Of a DNA stretch of 64,000 nt, positions 1-11,285 are shown piece by piece. A program made the translations under genes and the position numbers. The first letter of the stretch is position 1, and each line of letters opens with the position of its first letter. A model generated the notes under the pieces. It did not search any database and was not told where the DNA came from. It saw nothing but the letters and a program-made list of their open reading frames with translations. Origin of the DNA: Parastagonospora avenae f. sp. tritici 18332-5. Lineage: Eukaryota > Ascomycota > Dothideomycetes > Pleosporales > Phaeosphaeriaceae. The stretch is taken from positions 744,001-808,000 of the forward strand of contig JAFJTR010000001.1 in assembly GCA_022559985.1 (NCBI GenBank), given 5' to 3'.

Positions 1-1424
1 GAAATAGTCATTGATGTATGCTTGCAATTTCTTTGACTGGGGGTACATCAAAGCCATCTCCCGATGACGGGGACTTGATCGGCCGATCTCCATAAAAACG
101 AGAGATAAGCTCTCGACATAGGAGGTATATTTGGTTATTGCCTACAAAAGAGTCAGGAATATCCTTTGACAAGATCCATTAATGTCTTGTTTGTCGTAAT
201 ACCATCGTTCACATACCGGTATTGACATGCGTACGAGCGACCAGACGCCACACGCAATGATGTTCTGAGACCCGCCAATAACTACATATACGAGTGCAGC
301 AAATTGCCGCACGCTTCCCAGAAAACTTGAGAAGCGCGGCCTAAGGCATCTGCTAGCCTTATCCGAGGTATGATGATCTATTTGTGCTGTAAAACGCATC
401 GCATCAGCCGTGTCTGGAGCAGATCGAATTGCCTATGCTCTTCCATCCCATAAGACGGCCTTTTCCTCCTGGGAGAGACACGCTTCAAGCTGGGAAATGG
501 CTTCGGCGAGTCGAATCTCAGGCTTCAGCCTTGCTGCATTTGATACGATCATAGCCATGTTTGTCATATCGTATGAGCTGTCTCGTCACTCGAGCGTGCC
601 ATCAACGATGCGTGGCGAAATTGCGTGTCGCGATTGATTCTGAAGAATATCGAGTAGAAAGTGCGAGACATCGTAGATCTTGTCAGACTCAGTCGATCAG
701 GCTGTACTGATTCCTTCTGACCGGGGCTGTGATCTTACGGCAAGTGCATTGGTTGGAGGCTGCATGTGGCTTGCCGTGCCACAGTGGGGCAAAGCCCTTC
801 TAGGTTACAACCTCGACCGACATCATCGATGCACTTTGCGCAAGCACTCTCGAAGCTCTCTCAATATTACGATTGTTAGTACTGCCTATGATTCGCTTCT
901 TCGATCTGTGAACATCGCTTAGGGTATCTCTCATCCGGTAAGTCCATGACGCAATTGAGATCTTGGTCATTTAATGGTGAACACGATTGTCCGAAGCAAT
1001 TACCTCCAGCCCTCTCGATTAAAGAATATTTACGAAATACCACATGTGTTGGTAGGACTTCACCTTAGGTAAAGCAAGTACAATTGTACGGTGTGAAGCA
1101 AGTTGCAAACTTTAGGTGGTTGCAGATTGATTGATTGATTGAAGCTATCGTACGAGCAGACTATATACTCCTGCACTAGCCCCTAAGGCGCGTGCAGAGG
1201 CTGATCATGTGATGATCAGGTGACTCGTACGATCACTCCAAATATTGGTATGAACAACATGGGATGAGACTCTGTAAGAGCACCTAGCATAACGCAGAAG
1301 CTGCAACTAGTCTCTAATACTTTCCGCGCAAGCGCAAACATGGACGAAAGCAGGCGAATTTTCAATTTGCTGGCGATTATTGACCATGCATTCAGATGAT
1401 AAACCTCATGCCCTACCCGCATCA
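1..1424. other. No gene seen
   Basis: Only short open frames without domain signals occur on either strand. A (GATT)4 run lies at about 1126-1141. I see no convincing splice-joined frame. Confidence 0.5.
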
Positions 1425-1825
1425 TTTGCACCATACAACTCCACAACTACTTACAACAACATCGCAATAAAAGATTAACCATAAGGAACGAACTCGACAT
1501 CCTACAGTCCCTGATCCGCCGTAAGTCCCGTTTTCTTTTGCTTCTAACAAAACTGACTAGTTCAGACAATCTGAACGCGATATATCCCCAGTATAAGAAC
1601 AATGGTTTTGAGATATTCACGACGCGAGACGACTCACAATAGCAACAACATCGAGTCACAGGATGGGCGTTAGCATTGCTCTACGATGAGCCTGCGGACT
1701 TGAAGCCTGTGGTACGTGGGCAACAGCAAGTTGATGTGATGGAAGCGATGCGAGATCCACATCATGCGACTGAGAGCATGTTGCATGAAATCATTGGTAC
1801 ACTTGCACGTGCGTGTCCAAATTAA
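1425..1825 (+). pseudogene. Gene relic with intron and in-frame TAG
   Basis: A protein-like frame runs to 1520, then a typical short intron at 1521-1565 (GTAAGT donor, CTAAC and CTGAC, acceptor TTCAG), then on to TAA at 1823-1825. The frame is interrupted once by TAG at 1640-1642 and stays open on both sides; the residues after it (GWALALLYDEPADLKPVV) look like real protein. Upstream of about 1420 the frame hits stops, so the 5' part is missing or lies in an exon I could not identify. I do not recognise the family. It is either a decayed gene or the 3' end of a gene whose splicing I misread. Confidence 0.33.
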
Positions 1826-2057
1826 GTAAGTGCTAATCAATTATAGGTAGAGCATCGGCAGGCATGTGGTGGGATGTAGAATAATGGATTGCTGAGGTGC
1901 AGGTGGAGGACGTGAAAGAGGAAAAGGAAGAATCATGTATCGGGATGCAACAAAGGTTGGGCTTGAAGTGTGAGTAGAAAGCGAGTATGGGTGAGCTCAG
2001 CGAAAATTTCGATACATACATCCAAATGGCGGACATGTATCAATATCTCTCTAGACA

Positions 2058-3272
2058 TTACTCTTTGTACTTCTGATCATGGAAACCGGCTAATACCTCG
2101 ACCTTTCCATCACCCCTCTCCGCCCACCTCTTGGCCGCGATATCTGGGTTCAGTTGTAGTGTCTGCTTCGCTCTCACCCACTCCTCCATCGTGACGATTG
2201 TATCAAACCTCGGCTTTACGCCTGCCTTCTCCAGCACAGGCGAGTCAGTGATTGGCAGCAGCTTGGTGTCATTGTGTGGGCGCGCAAAGTATAATAAGCC
2301 CGTACGCTCATACTCCCGCTGGTCCTGAGGAGGTGCGGAAACACGGTGAACAGAAGACTTCAACCAGCCGCCTGTAAGATGCGAGATTGTGTCCGCAAGG
2401 TTTACGGTGATGGTACCAGGTTGCGCGCTGACCCATGTCCAGTTACCGTCTTCGCCGAGGATCTGGAGACCGGCTACAGGTTGGCGGAACAAGAGGGTTA
2501 CGGTGCCGAGATCAGTATGTCCGCCTGTTGAGCCGTAGTTGGCATCCTTCCATTCTTGCTCAGTGCGTGGGTGGTAGATCATGTAGCGGAAGTGGTCTTC
2601 CGACTTCTTCTCGAATGTGTGCTGCTTGACAAGGTATTCCTCGTTAGGTAGTTGAAGCACGATGGCGAATAGTCGCAACAGAGGAAGCACGACGTTGGAG
2701 TGGAGTGCTTTTTGGAAAAACTCAATCTCCGGCAGGTGCGCTTTGAGCAAGTCTGGCTGATCGTACTTGCCCTTGAAGTCGTCAGTGAATTTGGGAATGT
2801 TGTAGATCTCGATGTTGTCCTGAGCTTTCGCAACGAGGGAGCGACCCGGTCGGCGCCAGCCATTATAGTCGGCTGCGGCGTAATTACACTCGTACTTCTC
2901 CTTCTCAGATACTGGGAGCTGAAAGAAATGTTTCGCTAGAGTGAACTGCTGGTCAACCTGCTCTTGGGTAAGGCCAAAGTTCTTGACGTAAAACTAGTCT
3001 CGGGTCAGTTTTCTTGGTCCGGCAAGGATGTCGCCTGATGCACATACAAAGCCAACATGGTGAACGGCATGTTCTAACTGCTTTGCAAGTCGCTCCTTGC
3101 CACCGGGACGACCGTAGTCCTCAAGGTCAAGTGTTACAAGCTCCGACCATGGCAGGTTTTCTTTGGTCTCGGGTGGGTGCACATAAGGCTCGAGCTTATC
3201 AAAGCTATATTTTGAGAAATCTGGGGTGTTGGTAGCTTGCGAAGCAGTCTGTTGAATTGTTGTGGTAGCCAT
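2058..3272 (-). CDS. 2-oxoglutarate/Fe(II)-dependent oxygenase (isopenicillin N synthase-like)
   Basis: Two exons, 3272-3048 and 2993-2058, joined across a 54-base intron (GTATGT donor, TAG acceptor), give 386 residues, usual for the family. The N-terminal DIOX_N-type region spans about residues 40-160 and the jelly-roll core about 205-330. Iron ligands are visible as H234-T-D236 (GGHTDLG) and H291 (SSVHRVSAP). The position that normally carries the 2OG-binding R-x-S reads R305-T-G307, so the serine is replaced. The family hydroxylates, desaturates or cyclises small molecules using 2OG and oxygen in the cytosol; the substrate cannot be told. It is divergently paired with the MFS carrier at 4130, suggesting joint regulation. 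A catabolic or small-molecule-modifying enzyme is as likely as a biosynthetic one. Confidence 0.9.
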
Positions 3273-4129
3273 ATTGAGGATGGTTGTATCGGTCTCGGGG
3301 AAATGCCAATGTACCTAGGTAGTGTGACAAGCTTGTTCGAGACACGCAGACTTATTCAACTCAATATATAATTTCTTGGTTGCGAAAGTGGAGAGTCAAG
3401 CTTGGTGTTGTTCAATGTAGGCAAAATGTGGCGATCTCATCAACCAACCCCTCAATGTCGTGATCGCATCGCCGGAAACGTGTATCCGCAATGATCGGTA
3501 ATGCATGTTTGCACAGATACTGGGGTTCTTGCAGCACAAGCTTAGACCATAGAGAAATTCCCGGAGATATCGCGTGGGATTAGAGAAAGATGGTGGTTGC
3601 GTCTTTCACACACTGGTCGCGAACCCCTGAAGCGTTCATATTAGCGTTGTCCCTAGATGTCGCCATAGACTCCTCGGATCACGAAACACTACCTAACCTG
3701 TCAACTTGACATGCCCTATTCACGCAATTTTTGGTGGACTGATTCGTGCCGTCGAATCGGAGGGCTACGATTATCTTGCATACCGGTGCCACGCCCTCGC
3801 AGTGTTGCGTCAGCTGCAATTCTCGAAGCTGAGTACATGTAGCCCTTGCAATGGAGGGCTTTTTGAGCCAGGATCCATATGGCATCGGCTCGTCTCGAGG
3901 GTTAGCTCTTCGCTATTCTCCTGAAAAGTCCCGAAGATACTCCTTAGACGTGGAGTGGATCGGCTGAAGTGAAGCGTTGCGATGATGGCAGAAACGTCTT
4001 GATCGCGCAATAAGCCATGGCAGTTCTTGGAGACATGCCATCCGCGGAAAGATGCTGTATATATGGAACTCAGCGCGATCGCCGTACTTGTTAACAACGT
4101 TACTACTTTTTTTGTAGATACGAACGACA
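3273..4129. promoter_or_regulatory. Divergent intergenic region, oxygenase / carrier
   Basis: 857 bases between the start codons of two outward-facing genes. It must contain both promoters. I could not identify a specific operator. Short open frames here have no protein character. Confidence 0.5.
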
Positions 4130-5768
4130 ATGAGCGCCAAAGACCCAGCAAACGCTCAAGCCAGCGAAATAACGCGCAGTGCTTCGTCTACAAACTTGTC
4201 CCAAGCAACGCCCGTGTCTCCAAAACCTTGGGAAAAGCCAGGACCGATTGGAAAAGCTCGTCGAGCCCTTCGAACGATTCAGCGATATGTCTGGGACGAT
4301 CCAGACAAGCCCAAGGAAGAAAGATGGTTCCTCTTCAAGCTTGACGTTTTTCTCTTGACGGCCGCATGCCTAGGCTATTTCAGCAAGAATCTGGACCAAC
4401 AAAACGTCGGCAACGCATACGTATCGGGGGTGAGTTGCTCGAGGACCACATTCTGCTGCAGGATGCTTACAAACCCAGATGAAAGAGGCGTTGAACATGC
4501 ATGGTAGCGAGCTGACATATGCTGGTAACTGCTTTACTGCCGGATATGTTATCGGCCAGATGCCTGCTGTCATGCTCGCAACCCGAGTACGGCCATCAAT
4601 TCTCATTCCAATTCTTGAAATTTTGTGGTCCATCTTGACATTTTGCTCTTCTACCATCACGAGTGTTCCTCAGCTCTACGCCATACGGTTCTTGGTCGGA
4701 CTATGCGAAAGCGGATATTTTCCCGTTATGATTTATCTCGTCGGCAGCTGGTACACGAAAGAAGAGCGAGGCAAGCGGGTAGGCTTATTCTATTGCACAG
4801 CAGCCTTGGCAGGTATGTTCAGTGGCTATCTCCAAGCCGGTGCATATAGCGGACTGAACGGCGTGTACGGCAAGGAAGGGTGGCAATGGCTGTTCATCGT
4901 CTGCGGAATCATCTCTTTGCCAATCGCCTTTTTAGGCTTTGCGTTCATCCCAGACTTTCCGGAGACGACCCGCGCTTTTTACATTACCAAAGAAGAAGCA
5001 GAACGTCAATGCAAGCGATTGGCAGCTGAGGGACAGAAGCCGCTCGGACACAATCCATGGAACCGCAAGAAGTTCTTTGGTATCGCAAAGCAGTGGCAGT
5101 TTTGGGTCCTTCCGCTCGGCTACTGGTTCGTACAAAGCAGTTTCCCAAGCTACCAGCCTATCATGGGTTTGTGGCTCAAGGCAAACGGCCGCTCCGTGTA
5201 CGAGAGGAATGTCTGGCCCACTGGGCAAGTCGCCGTCGGTGTCGTCGTACAACTAGTAGCTGGCGCTATCTCCGACTCCCCACTGCTCAAAGGACGCCGC
5301 TGGCCAGTCATTGTCGTGATGCAAACCGGCACGCTCGTTGGCATAATCATCCTGGCCGTTTGGAACGTACCCGAGAACGTCAAGTACTTCGCATACTACG
5401 TCGCTTACTTTTCAGCTGGTGTTCCCGGCCCGTACTATGCGTGGTACAGCGACCTCATTCCACACGATCACGAGATGCGCGGCTTCGTGATTGCAGCATC
5501 GAACATGTTCAGCTACATTATGTCGATTTGGTACACCATTGCCGTCTGGAGAACAGCAGATGCGCCTCGGTTCAAAGCAGGTTTTACAGCAGCTTCAGTG
5601 CTCGGTGTAGCGATGATTTCGCTGACACTGATCTTGAGGCTCCTGCAGCGCAAAGATGACAAGCGTCGTGCGCGTCAGGACGAGGGAAGAAGCGACGTAG
5701 AGGAGCTAGAAGCCACAAACGTAGAAACGAGCCAGTTGGATGACAAGAATACCGCAAAGGCGCATTGA
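4130..5768 (+). CDS. MFS carrier, anion:cation symporter family (Liz1/Fen2/Dal5 type)
   Basis: Exons 4130-4429 and 4479-5768 join across a 49-base intron (GTGAGT ... CCCAG) to 529 residues. The N-terminal cytosolic tail carries the family motif around the first membrane segment (FKLDVFLLTAACLGYF, then NLDQQNVGNAYVSG across the junction). About twelve membrane segments follow, with IRFLVGLCESGYFP in the fourth and a central loop at FPETTRAFYITKEEAERQ. The charged C-terminus is cytosolic. The family moves carboxylates such as pantothenate, allantoate, nicotinate or biotin precursors with protons across the plasma membrane. The Q-Q-N-V-x-N-A-Y-V-S-G-M pattern is closest to Liz1/Fen2 pantothenate carriers, but the substrate is not proven. 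Its divergent partner is an oxygenase. Confidence 0.9.
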
Positions 5769-6343
5769 GTGTAGAGGAAGTCGTTGTGGTGGGCGGAAGA
5801 CATGGAAGTGGGGGCGATGAGAACGCACCAATCACGAGGGCTGTGATGTAGGATTTAGATCTCGTCCGCGGTAGCGCAAACACGAAGTCTTGTTGCAAAC
5901 ATTGACATATTCTTGTTGGAGAATACCGAGAAATTCCCATTTGACCTCCACCCAGTAAAAAGACTTCGCATTACAGGAGCAACATGTGCTAGGTAGGTAC
6001 CGACATACGCTTGCATATTTGCAGTCTCGTGATTGCGCTTCTCGACTTAATAACTTCTATGGAGTACAAGAAGTTACTATCGCGCTCGAATTCGTCATTG
6101 CGGATCTACAGACGGCTCATATGTTCATGTTGTGATACTGTGCGCTTTTTAATCGTCTCGCCGAATGTCTGTGATGGCCACCGATGCTACAAGCAAAAAG
6201 TAGTGACATGCTGGGAATTCACGTCACCAGCATTAGACTTATCACTACTATTGAGAACCAGTCGTCAATTTCTCCTTTTCTCATACTCTTTTCAGTCATC
6301 AATAACGCAGTTCCGACAGCAACACAATCTATTGTAGTAAAAC
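5769..6343. other. Intergenic, no gene seen
   Basis: 3' flank of the carrier gene and upstream flank of the weak gene at 6344. No domain-bearing frame on either strand. Confidence 0.5.
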
Positions 6344-6921
6344 ATGCCCAAGAACGTGATGGACGGCTTCCCCCGGGAGAAAATCGAAACGGCAAAGAAC
6401 CTAAAGGACATAGTCATATGTAAGTCCACGCGTCCACTCCTGGGTACAAGTAACTGACTCTACGACCCAGCCCAACTCCAAGCAGTCTACGGGCCAGGCA
6501 ACAATTTTGGTAGCTTCGACGTCATTTACCTCAAATTTAATACCACATTTATCGCTCGCGCTATAGCCTATCCAACAAATAACAACGACTCGAACGACTT
6601 CTTTTCCTGGTTCAGTGTTGGACGGTCACAGTACAGAAGGTGTTGTGAATGCGCTCGAGGACCTCTGGAATGAAGTGCAGGCTCAAATCGGCCGCAACTT
6701 ACAAGTGTGTTCTCGTAAAATTGGAGACATGATAGATCCTGACCACTTTGCTAGGTATGAATATTGGAGACCAGGCGGACCGCAAACATCAGCGTGACTA
6801 CTTTCGATCAAAGAGCACTGCTATATCGACTTCCAAATCGACTACTAAGTCAACTGACAAATCAACTGCTAAGTCAACTATTGATTCAACTAACAAATCG
6901 ACTGCTGGATCGACCTCCTGA
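6344..6921 (+). CDS. Uncharacterised protein with Lys-Ser-Thr repeat tail (model uncertain)
   Basis: ATG at 6344; a clear intron at 6420-6470 (GTAAGT, CTGAC, CCCAG). The following frame looks like protein (YGPGNNFGSFDVIYLKF) but must shift by one base near 6620 to reach DGHSTEGVVNALEDLWNEV. Two readings are possible: a one-base insertion in the GG at 6620-6621, or an extra intron 6510-6615 (weak GTAGCT donor, good TTTTCCTGGTTCAG acceptor), which restores frame. A further 40-base intron 6715-6754 (GTAAAA, CTGAC, CTAG) brings a 12-base repeat array into frame, translated as K-S-T-x units ending at TGA 6919-6921. The four-exon model gives 126 residues. No signal peptide and no recognised domain. 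Without the last intron it would end at 6797. Confidence 0.4.
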
Positions 6922-6954
6922 TCAACTGCTCAATCGATTGCCAGATCAACTGGC
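6811..6954 (+). repeat. Degenerate 12-base tandem array, 12 units
   Basis: Twelve consecutive 12-mers follow AARTCRACTNNN, for example 6835, 6847, 6859, 6871 and 6895. In the frame of the gene at 6344 they encode K-S-T-x. Unit 10 starts at 6919 with TGA, a stop, and two more units follow in the same frame before TAA at 6961. Confidence 0.85.
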
Positions 6955-7342
6955 CGGAACTAATCACATCTTCGCAGGAAAGCTTTTGTCTCTGATTCTT
7001 ATGCCTCAAGTTTAGTCCGAGTGTAAGTTGTTGACTCGCTATGGACGGACGACGTATTATTGTTATTTTATTACGTCAATACTCCTAGACAAATAAAAAA
7101 TATCATGAGTCAAGATATCAAATCACTCTGTGAACTGTCTGTGATAAGACTGAGTACTTTGTCAGATTCGTCTGCCCTGACATGTTCTTGATCATCTATG
7201 GGTAGATACTTAGCTACGCTACGGGTACTTGTAATGACGAAGATACATTTGCCGACCACAATTCTTCTCTGGTCGTAGCATGCCAGGCATCCTGCACTGA
7301 GTAGACACAAGTCTTCATCCTACTTGTATGAAGTATCACTTC

Positions 7343-8453
7343 TTAGCCGGTGCACTGGTAGTCGTAGTTCATACGGGAAGCATCCGTGTTCTTCGGTACC
7401 CAAATCGTAACCTTCTGCCCGGTGAACTCAAGAGTACCTGAGTATTCGTCGAAGAACGGCCGCCAGTAGACCTGGCCATACCCATCATTGCACTGGATGT
7501 TGATGTTGACCGACACGGTGTTTGTCATCGTCTCCGAATAGCTTGACGAAACTCCAATCTCAGCGCTGACTGCCTCCCAGGCAGTTGCACCAATGCTGAC
7601 AGATGTAGTGACAGTGAATGTGACTGACTCTGCGGTCGATACTGTGTAGCCGCCGTTATCCGGGACTTGGCCGACCCAGACAGCTGAGCCGAGTTTGTAG
7701 ACGTCGTATGAAATGACCACGTCCGAGAACCTGTCCACTTGCTGCATTGCGCGTGATTAACTTTTGGGTAGATTGCTATGACGAACATCAAAGACTTACT
7801 CGACTTTCCAATCCGTTTGCATTGGAAGCTGCGGCTCCGCGTTCGATGGCATTGTAGAAAGCACGAAGCTCAGCTTTGCTCTCCTCGACAGAAATCTCCT
7901 TGTAAGAGGTTCCTGTAGACTTTTCTGTCGCTACGTGCCAATCTGTGGCGAACCTGATGGCGACCTCTGACCAATCTTGAGGCGGAGGCTTGGACTGATA
8001 ACCGCCCGAATCGTTGTCCTTGCAATTAGCCTCGATCGCTCTAGCTCTGTCACCCCATGTGATAGCCGGGTCGCAAATCTCATATTGCTCGTTGTTACAG
8101 ACTGAGATTCGGCAGTTTCCTTGCGTCCAGATGCGGCAGACATCTGCGTTGACTCAGACGCTCCGGTTTGGGTTTTCAGCGCCAAAGTAGCTGTTACCGT
8201 CCATGATGGTGCTGCCTGCTCGCCGAACAAATTAGTCGTTGGACTTTATGGCGCAATGATCGGAGGATATTAGTAGACACGCAAGGACCTACAGTCGTTC
8301 CAGTTGGGCTGCAGTCTTTTCTCGCAGAAGATGCCACCAGTTTTGTGTTCCATCCCAATCCTCCTGACGAGGAGTGAGGGGAGAGGGAGCTCCCATAACT
8401 GAAGCAGCCATGATTACCGCGAGTATCGGCAAGTATTGAAGTGTGTGATGCAT
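7343..8453 (-). pseudogene. Disabled gene for a cysteine-containing secreted protein
   Basis: ATG at 8453 starts a clear signal peptide (HTLQYLPILAVIMAASVMGA). Exons 8453-8293, 8215-7800 and 7741-7343 are joined by introns with good signals: 8292-8216 (GTAGGT ... GAGCAG) and 7799-7742 (GTAAGT ... ATGCAG). Two breaks are present. In exon 1 the frame must shift by one base between about 8365 and 8335, after which cysteine-bearing sequence (IFCEKRLQPNWNDC) runs into exon 2; and TGA at 8156-8154 stops exon 2 early. The rest is fully open to TAA at 7345-7343. The last exon is rich in alternating Ser/Thr and hydrophobic residues (about 7690-7500), a beta-hairpin pattern like that of aerolysin-type pore formers. 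That resemblance is only pattern-level, and I do not assign a family. Confidence 0.65.
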
Positions 8454-9789
8454 CTCGGTGATCGTAGCTTTAGAGACGAAAGATTCTGCTGTGTATTTGA
8501 CCAAAGTTTTTCGAAAGAAGATCCTTGTTGAGCAAACCGGTTGACTTGAGCAATAGATCTTGGGCTGTAATGATTAGAACAAGGCAAAAGGGCAGTACTT
8601 TATACCACGTTGCTGTACTTCATCTTGCTGACTTCCGCAATTCTTAGTCCTCGTTGATCCTACCTTCCATCCTGATTTTCAGATCAAGAATGAGCTCTGT
8701 TGAATGTCTCGGAGAACCCCGAAGGCTGTGTACTCTACTTTTCGGTCATCATGACCTGTTTGTTTGGCTTGTATGGCTGTATCAACTAAGACCAACGCTC
8801 GATCAGTGTGGGATACTTGGCCGCTGTCATTAGGCTCCGATTCAACACCTTGGCAGCAACCTAAACTCTAGGCAGACGCTCCCAGAAGATCATAGGATTT
8901 GGCCGTTCTGATGTCGTATGTTATGAGAGAGAGTAAGGGACCGTTTTGACTGTCTCAAGAGCTTTACGGTTGAGTGACCTTGTAAAGCAGCATGGCCATT
9001 TTTAGTTGCATAACGATTCCACGTACATCTCATATAGAGCGTAAAGAGCCATCTCATGATGTGAGTTGATCCTGCCGATGTAGAAATAGTGACTTCTCCC
9101 AGTACACTACACGGTCAAATCTTGGAAACCATAGGTGTTCAACATGGACGTGTTCCTTCTGGTATCCTGCGTTCATCCGGATGAAACTGCAAGTTCTTAG
9201 TTAATGACTAGGATCTGACCATTTTCCCAATCCTCTATTGAGTTCTGATGTTGCGAAAGGATCAAGCAAGATGAAAGCCCGACCTGAGAGCCCCGAGACG
9301 AGGCAGTGCTGGTAAGCAATACCTACTTATTAGGTAGCCAAGCCTATTCGATCGACAAACATCAAACACTCAATTCCCATTCAATAAAGCTTTTGAGTTC
9401 CACCTCCACTAATGGTAAAGTTGTGGATGCGACGTGAAGGAACAGGACTCATGTCATTTGCCGCAAACATCCTCGCTAGTTCGGCAACCGGTACGCCCCG
9501 CAGGAGCATAAAAGCTGGGGCAAGCGAGGCGGCTCATCCGTCTTGGCCGGAATCACCACCCATTGTTTTATGCATTCTCACTGGATCAGCGGGTTGCACA
9601 GTTCTTTGAGGCCACCTGACCTAGCCGTTCACCCGTCTTCGCATTTGCGAGTACCCCAATGTCACTCGGTCCGTCGCCAACTCCACTGGGACGTCATAAC
9701 CAGGCAGTGCACCTTAGTAGAACTGGTAATGGTATGTGCACCTGACAAGAAACAGTATGGATCTTGAGTAGGCTCACTTCAGCACTTCG
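8454..9789. other. Intergenic, no gene seen
   Basis: About 1.3 kb with no convincing frame, repeat or RNA gene on either strand. Confidence 0.5.
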
Positions 9790-10734
9790 ATGCTTTCTAC
9801 ACGATCTTCTTCATCGGCCATGCTCGCGACTATTGCTAAAGTCGTTCTCCTGAGCGCAACGAGCACACTCCTTTCTATTCCGTGTCATGCGCAAATATTG
9901 AACGACTCGTCCGTGCAAAACTGCCTTAGCCCGATCAGCACCATCGTCAATGGCCGTCAGCCATTCAACTCAACCGGGACGGTCCGTCTCGCCCCGGGCC
10001 CGGCACAAAAAGACCCCTGGTACCTCAGTCTTACCATAACCGACAGACGAGATCCTCAATACGTTTACGGCGAAAGTGCGACCTGGCAAGAGAGAAGGCT
10101 TTCTGGGTGTTCCAGAATCGCTGGGTGGGAGCCGAGAAGGTAATCCGACAGAGTACTGTATGTACATACTTCCATCACGGGATGCTGCTTCGCAAGAACA
10201 GCCTGGGAGTTGCACCGGCTCGTTGAGCGACGAGTATACGACTGCCTTACAACACAATACCCCGTCCATGTCAGATGGCAAATGCCAAAAGCCGAATAAC
10301 CTCGAATAGGCCTGTGGAACGATATCTCCGCTGGGAATGAGTAAGCTCTTTTGTCCTTCCTCGACGGTGACCTTGTCGACAATGCTTCAGGCATACCGTC
10401 AAACTTCTCTAGCACTAATTGTACTCTGACAAAGCTCCCGCATGTCGATCTGCCCGAGGGATATCGCACCTATAGCTACTTGCCTATGTCCATAGCGCGT
10501 GGTGGAGACGGCCGAGAGAATTTCGATCTTTTTGACGGAAATGTTCGCGAGGCAGTGCCCATGGTATTGTCGATCAAAACTATAGATGGGGTCTTCGAAC
10601 ACAAGGTCATTTGCTTATCTCCAGACAACGTCATCGAGGGCAGCCGTGATCCAGATTCTGCGGCAGCCCGCGTGGACTCTAGGGTATCTATCATAACAGC
10701 CCTTGCTGTTACCGGCCTTATGACAGTGCTATAG
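9790..10734 (+). pseudogene. Disabled gene for a secreted, probably GPI-anchored surface protein
   Basis: ATG at 9790 opens a signal peptide (TIAKVVLLSATSTLLSIPC), then a Ser/Thr/Asn-containing region. At 10042-10048 the bases GACAGAC look like a 4-base duplication; after it the sensible frame moves (GFLGVPESLGGSREGN, EYCMYILPSR). A stop TAG lies at 10307-10309, yet the same frame goes on to a good 50-base intron 10341-10390 (GTAAGC ... CTTCAG) and then through NCTLTKLPHVDLPEGYR to a hydrophobic C-terminus (VSIITALAVTGLMTVL) at 10734. Signal peptide plus hydrophobic tail without a cytosolic end is the mark of GPI-anchored cell-wall or membrane proteins. The family is not recognised. Two independent lesions argue for a pseudogene rather than a sequencing error. 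Confidence 0.55.
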
Positions 10735-11285
10735 CAGAGATGAATTAATTCCACCTCGATCATATCAATTCTAGTTATTGAGGCCTGTGTGTACTTGCCA
10801 ATCACCTCTCGATAAAACTTGTCATCGATATCAGAACAACCAATATGTTCATGTTTGCTTTGCCAGATTTTATGTCGTCGTTAGAATTGAGGTGTGAAAG
10901 TGAAAGTAAGCCCACAATATTACAGGGGCGGGTATTGTGATCATCGTAGAGTGGTATCATCCCGTGAGCCAGGGTTTGTGATAAGTTTTGAAGACTGAAA
11001 ACATGATCCTGCCCTGTGAATCCGAGAGATTGGATCCGTGATAAGACGGAGGACGAGGTGACGAGGATGGTGATGGTCACTACAAGCGGGATCGCGCTAG
11101 CGCACGCTGATTTGCCCCACTAAAACTTTGGTCAACACGCGTCACTCTACCCATCTATACCACAACCACTCAACCAGATAATATCACGATTCTCGAAAAG
11201 CCTCGTCTGCACAAGAGCCCTAAAAATACGGCTGAACTCGAAAAACTACACGCATTCCAAATCAACTACCCGCGACTCACCCAAA
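10735..11285. other. Intergenic, no gene seen
   Basis: A 93-codon open frame on the minus strand has no domain or splice support. The last 150 bases before 11286 are C/A-rich, as in fungal 5' leaders. Confidence 0.5.
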
